Program-made: the position numbers and the translations under genes
Shown here: piece after piece, positions 56,440 through 64,000 of the stretch
How positions within the stretch are numbered: position 1 is the first letter of the stretch
Layout of the letters: every line of letters starts with the position of its first letter
The notes under the pieces: generated by a model
The model's database searches: none
What the model saw: the letters and a program-made list of their open reading frames with translations, nothing else
Told to the model about the DNA's origin: nothing
Source: Pieris napi
Lineage: Eukaryota > Arthropoda > Insecta > Lepidoptera > Pieridae
Direction: 5' to 3'
DNA length: 64,000 nucleotides
Assembly: GCF_905475465.1 (NCBI RefSeq)
Contig: NC_062237.1
Coordinates: 12,076,501-12,140,500 of the forward strand

Positions 56440-58023
56440 ATGTGGAACTTCTCATCAGTCTCTTTCTAGTCAAATTATTACGCTTCACCTACAACTAATT
56501 TAATTTATTGAATTTTTATTGTTTAGTATTACGACAATACTTATCTTGAAGATTTGTTTTAGTACATTGCTATTGATTAAAATATCCAAAATAGCTAATA
56601 TGTTAACAGGTATAATTTAAAAATAAAATTAATGTTTGTAATACCAGCGTACAAAAACTGTGATTATATAGTAAATTCTTATTATTTACTAGTTTAAATT
56701 GACATTTAAATACCATTTCAATGTTAAATATGGGCCTTAGACTTAAGTGGAGATTATTATCTTAAGACGGATCTGGTAAAACCAGAAAAGTCAAAATTCT
56801 CGTTAGAATCTATTGTGATTTACCAATAAGCTGCTAAAGCTAAACACAAAGCTAAAAACTTAAATATTACTAAACCTCGCTATGTTGAAAATTGTGTGAT
56901 AGGCATTATTTTGTGTATTACTTACGTGTTTTTGTTATAATTAATAATTAAAATACAATAAATAAATAAAATGTGACCTTTTATTATTTTTTCAAAATGG
57001 GAGAGTTGGCATTCACCAGATATTAAACTACATTAATCACAAATCTGTTTCATTGATTAGTATGTGTCCATAGGCAAATAATTGATAAACCTTGCACGAA
57101 ATACGTCAATTGTCAAGTCCTACAGTATATGTTACAAGCTATCTTAAAATATATGACAATTACGGTAAACATAAAAGTTAGAAAATTTTTAAATTTTACA
57201 CTTCCAATTTGAAATTTTACTGCTTAGAGATTTAGATTTTTTTACCAACAATAAGCAAATAATGTTTTCCTAGTAAACAACGGATTTAGGCACTTAATAA
57301 TGGTTTTATTTAATACACAGAGCGCTCCCGTTTGATAATAGGCTGTACCTAAAAAGAAATAGGGATGTGGTCGTAGGTCGCCAGACGCAATTTGCAAGCA
57401 GACTTTATATATAATAAATTAAACAGGCTGCTTAACATCTACCCGCTCACCGTCTACAATGCTAAGATACGAGTAAAGGATTGGCTTCTGAGCATACCTT
57501 GCGCATTGTTAGAGATGCTTCTGAAACCTAGTATGTAGTTACACACCTTTTCATTCCCTCACTGACTCACTCACTCGCTTACACATTTGCACCTACACAC
57601 TCACTTATACACTCAGGTGTGTTGATAATTGTTGTAAAGTAAATTAAATAAAACATGTAATTAGATTTTATATAAATATATCTTAAGGAATTATATTTAA
57701 GTTTGTTAAGGAAGAGCTGGGAACCCTGACACAGGTATTTCTTACTTAAAAGGGTTCCCAAATCTTCACACATTGTAGTGCATCTACTTGAAATGAATAA
57801 ATACATTTTTTTTTTAATTTATTATCCTGCACTGGTATTTACGCTTTGTTTTATAAAACATAAGTTAAGCAAATCCACCACATATTTACCAACTTTTAGC
57901 GAATGCAAGCCTTTTATTACTTTAATTTCTAAACTGGATGAATGGTAACATTGACAAATGTTTATGTTCGTTCGTTTATATTCATTCACCCAACTCCTAA
58001 TTCGTTTGGATACACTTGTAATA
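56440..58023. other. A4 exon 2 and intergenic
   Basis: Shares with unit 3 the absence of the (TTTA)n stretch and the presence of TTTACACTTCCAATTTG. CACTCACT tract near 57560. No gene recognised. Confidence 0.4.
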
Positions 58024-58459
58024 GCTGACACTAGTGTTGCCCAAATGCAAGACCAAGACGAGACTTAGGCCAGTCTTGGTATTGTCTTGCGTCAATACAC
58101 CTGGTCTTGGTCTTGGTCTTGGTATTGCGCTCTCAGTCTTGGTCTTGGTCTTGATCTTGCAGCAAGAGTCTCGCAAGTCTCGCAAGACTTGCAAATACCT
58201 ATTTGCCTATTGCTATTTGTGGGGTTTGCGGGCTATCCTGGAGCATTCACCAATGTATTGTACATCAACCAATAATAGCAGGCAGGCTACAGGCATTGTG
58301 TTGAGATTAGCAGATTTCATTACAGTGTGCGTAGGTACATTTTTTAGGCAATTTGTCGTACTCGTGACTGTCGCGCTTTGCTACGTAGGTACTGTCGTTA
58401 AAGTATGTGTAAGTAAGAAACGATGTAGGTACCTACTACAACAAAATTGTATTCCTTAG

Positions 58460-58495
58460 AAAAATAATCGTCGTACCTACACGACGATTATTTTT
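58460..58495. repeat. Perfect hairpin in the hAT-like element
   Basis: AAAAATAATCGTCGT, 6-base loop ACCTAC, then the exact complement (15 bp stem). Confidence 0.7.
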
Positions 58496-58705
58496 ATTTA
58501 TTTAGTAAATCATCGCTGAAGACAATAGTCGCTACTAGAGTAGGTACGATAGAAGTTGATAAACCGACACTGCAATTCTCGATGATTTTAAAACAAAATA
58601 CGTAAAGCAATATGACGTCGCTCATATTTGGAGCTTTTCCACGTTTCAAGTTTGTTAAAATCACCCACTTCCAATTTTGCAGTGCAATGTCCTTTTAAAA
58701 GGTAA

Positions 58706-59130
58706 TCTATATATATAAAAATGAAACCCGTTTTCCGTTGTCACGACATAACATGAAAACGGTTTGACCGATTTGTCTGATTTTTTTTAATAATATACCA
58801 TGAAGTACGAAGATGGTTCTTACGGAGAAAAATTAAAATAAAATTGAGTGAATCAGTCTAAAAACAACACTTTTCTATATTCCCATACAAAATATTCGTA
58901 ATAATACTTAAAAGTGAATTTGAACTTTAATACCATAGCATAAAGTTCAAGTGTTAATGGAGGGGTTCCGGGAAGGTAAATTTTTATTTTTTGACATAAT
59001 GTATTTGTTGTCTTATCAATTTTCTTTTTTTATCTTACTAGCTAGACCGGTGTCCCGAATAGCAGAATAAGTATTTTAAACAAATAAAGAATCGACTGTT
59101 AGGCGGTACGATGTTCGCCAGGCCAGCTAG
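58706..59130 (+). mobile_element. Non-autonomous Helitron nested in the hAT-like element
   Basis: A|TCTATATATATAAAAATG start, GCCAGCTAG|T end, GGCG..CGCC hairpin just before the end; 425 bp. Confidence 0.75.
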
Positions 59131-59478
59131 TAATAATATAAACTAGGTATATTTTTATTACTTACAACAATTTTTATAAAATCTACCTATCCTTACGACT
59201 ACATTCTTCCTTGCGAGGACAACATAATCTATTTGCGTCCGTTCTGAGCACCCGGAAACTTATTTTATTTTTTAGAACATGGGCAGTGGCGGCGACCTTT
59301 GACATGAAAGCGACGGCGGCAACACAAAGTCTAGAAGCGGACTAAATTTTTACCTATTTTGGTGGGGTTGTCAATGTTGGCATTAGCACAGAAAAATAAA
59401 ATTAAGTAAACACAACGTTTATCCACTTTTTAATAACTAGGTATCCACGATAGAATATTTTTTCTACTAATTTCCTAA

Positions 59479-60192
59479 GGGTCGATTCGACCAAACTTCA
59501 ATTTATACACGAGTAACTATACCAAGAATAATCTATTCCATGATTTTAATCTCGAGTAAATCCATAGTCGTTTGTCCACGTAATCGATAGTATAATTGCG
59601 CTAGGAATAACAATACGCGAATAGCAATAAAATGGTGAACGAAAATACTCGGCAAATAAATGTTGTTCTACAACGGGACAGTGTAAGAGCATACATCATG
59701 TCAACTCGATTTTGCCGTATTATAGTGTGAAAAAGTAGCTTTTAACAGGTGTCAAACGACAACAAAAAGTTTTTATTTCTTGTTTGTTTGAGGCTTTCGT
59801 CTAAAAAGGAACTTCTGTTGAGCCCAGTTGAATTTCATTCTAATATTATAGAAAATAAAAAATCTAAAAATAAATAAATAAATACTAAATTGTTTAAACG
59901 TTTCATTATACAATGCCAGACTATTAATTTAGTGCGTTGCGTTGACTTGAAATTAAAACACAGAATACATATTTGTGAAATGACAGAAATCAGCTGATTG
60001 GACTGACTGACGCCATTAAATTATTCTAGGAATAGCTGTTATTCCGTGCGAAACGGCGGTATAGTTGCAATTCCCGAATAAGCCCACTATTCTTAGAATT
60101 TGTAGTTGGTAAAACGTAAAATTTATTTACTCTCGATTAACTGACGATTTATTCTAAGATTAAGATTTACTCTTGTTTGGTCGAATCGACCC
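59479..60192. mobile_element. Harbinger-like MITE nested in the hAT-like element
   Basis: Perfect 18-bp terminal repeats GGGTCGATTCGACCAAAC and their complement, flanked by TAA on both sides, as for PIF/Harbinger. 714 bp without coding capacity. Confidence 0.65.
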
Positions 60193-61327
60193 TAAGTACT
60201 CAGTCTAAATATCTTTTTCATAATTTTTGTTTTTCAATAATATGTTGTGTGTAATTGAATGGTAAACTCTAAATCTTACTAGAGAGCTTTTTTAAAATAA
60301 ACTTATTGAAAGCACTGACATGGCATATACACTTTTCAATCTTGCTGCTCACATTTTAGTACCTAGGTATCACTCACTATCTATCATTTACCGATATTAA
60401 CAATGATTATTTCGAAATCAAAATATTCGCAATTCAATAGATGCAATACCTACTTAGTTATTAATTATCATCTCGCCCGACAGCTTTTAACGCTGTAGTG
60501 TTCGAATTCAAGCCAGTGTGAGAATGTATTTAAATAAAAAAAACTCAGAGCATTCAATTTATACCTACATACTGCTGGGACATCTTCAAGGTCATTTAAT
60601 TTTATACTCCTATACCAACCCTACCAAAATAGGTAAAAATTTGTGTGCCTCTGTCCGTACTCTTTGTCGGCGAATGCGGCGCTCAGTGTCAAATGCTGTG
60701 TTACACTTGTTGCAAACCGCGGTGTCTTTGTCGGTAAATTATCAAATAAGTAGGTATTTAATACACCGACCGACCAACAGTTTATTCGCAGAACGTCACA
60801 TTTCCCCAATCAACTTTGAACCTTAATTCTTTAGCGATAAACTTGAAAATCTGTTGAAGAAATTTGATAGATTGTAGTAGCTTGATGTGCTGGCGTCTGT
60901 ACCATAGTATTGGCTGCCGTAGAAACTGTTACTAGACCTACTCGACTCGCTGTTAGTTTTAAATTTTGCTAAATAGAAGAATAATATAAACTTTGAAACA
61001 TAAGTTTCACACCTACATGATGTTTATATAATTTTGTTAACTATAATTTTAAGCACATACCAACCTACGAGTACTAACTTTAGATCTGCACATTAGACAT
61101 AAACAAGCATAACATATTATTATAGGTAGATACCTACAAGGTATGAACTTTGCTAGAATGTTATTAGGGAACAGATTTGTGAGTATTAACACGCTACCTA
61201 CTTAATAAATTGTTGAAATATAATAAGTACTTACCTACCTAATCAATATACAATACGTTTCAGGGTGCTTTCAGACGAGCGGCACGTTGCCACTTACAAA
61301 TACAACTGCAGCCCTTAGTTTAGTGTT
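60193..61327. other. Interior of the hAT-like element, unassigned
   Basis: AT-rich, with frequent TAGGTA/CCTACTTA words; one open frame of 102 codons (60518-60826) has no recognisable domain and is not taken as a gene. Confidence 0.4.
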
Positions 61328-61753
61328 ATGATTTGTGATACCTACGGTTTTGATACTGGGGAACGTTTCTCAAAATCGGGATTGAAACCAAATACCTACT
61401 TAATAACGCCCAAATCTCAGTTTGTCTTAACTGCAAGACGCAAGAGTCTTGCAGGCTTAAGTATTGTCTTGCTCAAGTCTTGCAGGGTTCAGTCTTGGTA
61501 TTGGTCTTGCTATAATAAGGCGGTCTTGGTATTGGTCTTGGTCTTGCAAAAACGCAAGAACAAGACCAAGACTGCAAGACCAAGACCGATTTTGGGCAAC
61601 ACTAGCTGACACTATGTTCTATCCTTAGTTTGTGATATTTTTTGGAAGAAATAATATATAAGTGTGCTCTCTGTATGACTCACAATAAACTGATATTTAT
61701 CTACGGTAATTAAATGGTAGACTTTACCTGTTATATCAAAAGAGTGAGTGTTA

Positions 61754-62005
61754 TCTTTACTAATATTATAAAGAGAAAAGATTTGTAAGTAAAGTATGTT
61801 TGTAACGAATTGGCTCAAAAAGTACTAGGCCGATTTTAAAAATTTTTACACCTTTTGAATGCTACATTATTACTGATTAATATAGGTAATTTTAATTGCA
61901 AAAAAATAAGAACCCCAACTAAAACTACAACAATGTTACCCAAGGTGTAAAAAAAACGCCTATGAAATATATTTCATCGCATCCGCTGCGAAAACTAAAG
62001 TAAAG
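61754..62005 (+). mobile_element. Helitron 5' fragment (unit 4)
   Basis: TCTTTACTAATATTATAAAG; truncated 3' as in the other units. Confidence 0.5.
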
Positions 62006-62044
62006 TAAAGTAAAAAATCAATCAATCAATCAAAAATCATCACA

Positions 62045-62280
62045 ACTCTAGTTAATGATTAAATATTATTAAATTTTCTCTAATTTATTGTTTAGGCAAT
62101 TTGTATGTTTTACGTAACATTTATTATTTAATTTTTCGGCCATCTTGTTTATAGTTATATGTTATCTCATGAAATGGTCTTTTTTAACATACTATATGGC
62201 ACCACATATTCTATTCCACTATGTTTTTAAAATATCCTATCAATGTCTACAAATTAAATAATTAAAATATTTGTATGTAC
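62045..62280 (+). pseudogene. Relic of B/C-type intron (unit 4)
   Basis: Orthologous to 3375-3620. The coding-like relic follows to about 62560 and the GGCCGGCAACGC repeat covers 62690-62790. Confidence 0.45.
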
Positions 62281-63021
62281 TCTCATTATGTTATTAAAGT
62301 CATTATTACTAATAAGGAATCCCGTTGTATATCAATTAGCGAACTCCTCACATGTAATTCAGTTAAGAAAAGTCCTTACAAAAAGTACTCCAAATTATTA
62401 GAAAATATCACCTTTGAAAATTACAGTTCCAAGTTCTTTAATGAGCTAGGTTAAGATTTAGGGGCTTAACTTATAATTCTAATATCTACACATATTGTGG
62501 GACAATTACAATTAATTATGATTTCAACACAACACGACTACACAGTTTTCCTATTTAAATATGGAGGATAAAATACAAATATACATAGATAAACGTATAA
62601 TTACTTTGATATTTCTTTAGCAATACATGTTTTAATTTAACTATCGTTTATAATAATCATGATTTCATATTAATGTTACAATACTTTAAAGGCCGGCAAC
62701 GCACTCGCGAGCCCTCTGGCATTGAGAGTGCCTAGGCATGGAGAGTGCCCATGGGTACATGGCATGGTTTGCCCTTTGTTCTATATTATTATATTATTAA
62801 CTGAAAAATATCCCATATATCTGCTTCCCGCACCCATCAAATCTTCGTACTATCATGTTTAGGATTAAATCAAGGGCAGATAAAAATATGCGTACTAAAT
62901 TAAACAAAGTTAAATGTGTAGTGCTAAATATATAATGTATCCTTTTGTTTTAAACCCCATTTTCACCTTCGATTTAGATTATGTTTGGCGTTTGGCCACT
63001 ATGACTGTTGTTGTCCTTTAT

Positions 63022-63089
63022 CCAAATAAGGTAATTTTACGATGCGTTAGAGCTGCGGATTTTCATTACGTCAGTATTATGACAAATAT
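63022..63089 (+). promoter_or_regulatory. Putative promoter region of B4 (C-type sequence)
   Basis: CCAAATAAGGTAATTTT and TTACGTCAGTATTATGAC (63066). The leader ATCGCTTAAATATAGGTTTCG is that of the C genes, not of B1/B2. Confidence 0.45.
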
Positions 63090-63159
63090 TAGCTCATAAA
63101 TCGCTTAAATATAGGTTTCGCCTAGTGAGGTTTGTTCAGACGAGTTTTAAACGCTTACA

Positions 63160-63513
63160 ATGAAGACGTGTGTTCTGTTATTCACCTGCTTTGCAATCGT
63201 TCAATCGCGGAACATCGGTTCGATTGAATCGAGTAGTGTGAAAGTGATCCATAGAAAGATAGATAGTGTAGACTTAAGTCTACAAGAAATGAAATCGGAA
63301 CCTTTACATAAATTTGATGATGCGTTTGTGAAATCGGATTTATTGGAGAAGATGAGAAAGTATAGAGATTTAAATGTGGTTGTTGAGTCTTCGGATACAA
63401 AGAAGCTATTAAGAAGGAAGAGATCCGGTATAGTTGATGGGAAATGTGCAAAGGGTCAAAAAAGATATTTTAAAAAGTGTATCAAATTCTGTAAGAAAAA
63501 CAGAAAAAACTGA
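63160..63513 (+). CDS. B4: type B three-cysteine peptide precursor, mosaic
   Basis: 117 residues. Signal/propeptide start as in B2 (FTCFAIVQS, SSSVKV); later part as in B1 (VVESS, GKCAKGQKRYF). The mature peptide SGIVDGKCAKGQKRYFKKC and its tail is the most basic in the array (about +10). Cys96, 107 and 111 kept, RRKR 85-88 intact. The promoter/leader is C-like, so three sequence sources meet in this gene. Confidence 0.88.
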   Translation: MKTCVLLFTCFAIVQSRNIGSIESSSVKVIHRKIDSVDLSLQEMKSEPLHKFDDAFVKSDLLEKMRKYRDLNVVVESSDTKKLLRRKRSGIVDGKCAKGQKRYFKKCIKFCKKNRKN

Positions 63514-63544
63514 GTTTTTATCAAAAACTATAATATACTTTAAT

Positions 63545-63969
63545 GTAAGTATTTTATCGTTTATAATTTTTCTTAGATAACGTAAGTAGTTAATAGCTAT
63601 TGTAATATTTTGGACAATCCAGAACTCTAGTTCATACTTATAAATACTTTTATTATTAAATTTTCTCTAATTTATCGTTCAGGCAATTTGTATGTTTTAC
63701 GAATCTAGCGATAGTTTTAGGAAAGCAACATTTATTATTTAATTTTTCGGCCATCTTGGGTATAGTTATTTATTATCTGATGAAATGGTTTTTTAAAACA
63801 TACTGTATGCACCCACATATTCATTTACTAAAATTCAAAAATAAAAAAAATATATGTTTTTAAAATATCCTATCATGATCCATAAATTATAAAATATATA
63901 ATCTTAATTACATTCAACTCCTTTCCTCTTCTACAAATCTCTAACCAATTATTTATTATTTCTTTCCAG
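63545..63969 (+). other. 3'UTR intron of B4
   Basis: GTAAGTATT to CTTTCCAG; exon 2 (ATAATGATGGATGCC) runs off the window at 64000. Confidence 0.55.
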
Positions 63970-64000
63970 ATAATGATGGATGCCTCTGCAACCTTCTTCT

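Larger units (their letters stand above)
58032..61604. mobile_element. hAT-like non-autonomous transposon
   Basis: 3573 bp with terminal repeats TAGTGTTGCCCAAA and TTTGGGCAACACTA and an 8-bp duplication GCTGACAC (58024-58031, 61605-61612); unit 3 has the empty site near 44776. Both ends carry (GGTCTT)n-type subterminal repeats. Short open frames inside reflect these repeats; no transposase motif was found. Confidence 0.85.
55091..64000 (+). repeat. Segmental duplication unit 4 (genes A4, B4), truncated by window end
   Basis: Collinear with unit 3 from the A gene to the B/C upstream region, but interrupted by a 3.57-kb hAT-like insertion (58032-61604). It carries a B-type gene and stops inside that gene's second (3'UTR) exon at the window end. 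Confidence 0.85.

Noticed and set aside
58040..58165. CRISPR-like array of regularly spaced repeats (GGTCTTGGTCTT)
   Set aside because: Simple short-period tandem repeat at a transposon end in a eukaryotic genome; no spacers.
58034..58459. 141-codon frame rich in Leu-Val-Leu-Gly at the hAT left end, and 61328-61609 at the right end
   Set aside because: Product of the GGTCTT subterminal repeats, not a membrane protein.

Overview
The window is nuclear DNA of a moth or butterfly (Lepidoptera; species not resolved). This rests on the AT-rich composition, the Lepidoptera-typical interspersed repeats (a tRNA-derived SINE carrying the ATCGTGAGGAAACCGGC block, the GGCCGGCAACGCACTCGCGAG repeat, TATACTAATATTATAAAG Helitrons, a mariner) and the host genes. 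No prokaryotic feature is present.

The host content is a tandem array of ten intact single-CDS genes, all on the plus strand. Each encodes a 108-119 residue secreted peptide precursor with a 16-residue signal peptide, a conserved acidic/basic propeptide of about 70 residues, a furin-type RKKR/RRKR site and a short, strongly cationic Cys-containing C-terminal peptide. Three types occur. Type A has a 22-residue mature peptide with 2 Cys that fits the insect cytokine (GBP/ENF-like) pattern C-x2-G-x4-G-x2-C-R. Type B has 29 residues and 3 Cys. Type C has 31 residues and 3 Cys. The general layout resembles lepidopteran stress-responsive/growth-blocking peptides; the family assignment is by motif only.

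The array consists of near-identical segmental units, each starting at the same sequence upstream of an A gene: unit 1 (1-19448: A, B, C), unit 2 (19449-41871: A, B, C), unit 3 (41872-55090: A, C only) and unit 4 (55091 to the end: A, B, cut by the window edge). Within a unit the B and C modules share upstream blocks, so an older B/C duplication lies inside the younger unit duplication. Unit 3 looks like the product of recombination between B and C promoters, and the B genes of units 1 and 4 are mosaics.

All genes share an upstream TTACGTCAGTATTA box and a 3'UTR intron whose donor lies 0 nt (A) or 31 nt (B, C) after the stop codon.

Units 1-3 end in the same three-level nest: a tRNA-derived SINE, interrupted by a Ty3/gypsy-like LTR element (376-bp LTRs), itself interrupted by a 5'-truncated antisense non-LTR retrotransposon. 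Unit-specific insertions are a degenerate mariner (unit 1, with the empty site visible in unit 2), a 3.6-kb block in unit 2 that includes two exons of a receptor-type guanylate cyclase, SINEs, Helitrons and LINE tails, and a 3.57-kb non-autonomous hAT-like element in unit 4 that carries a Helitron and a Harbinger-like MITE.
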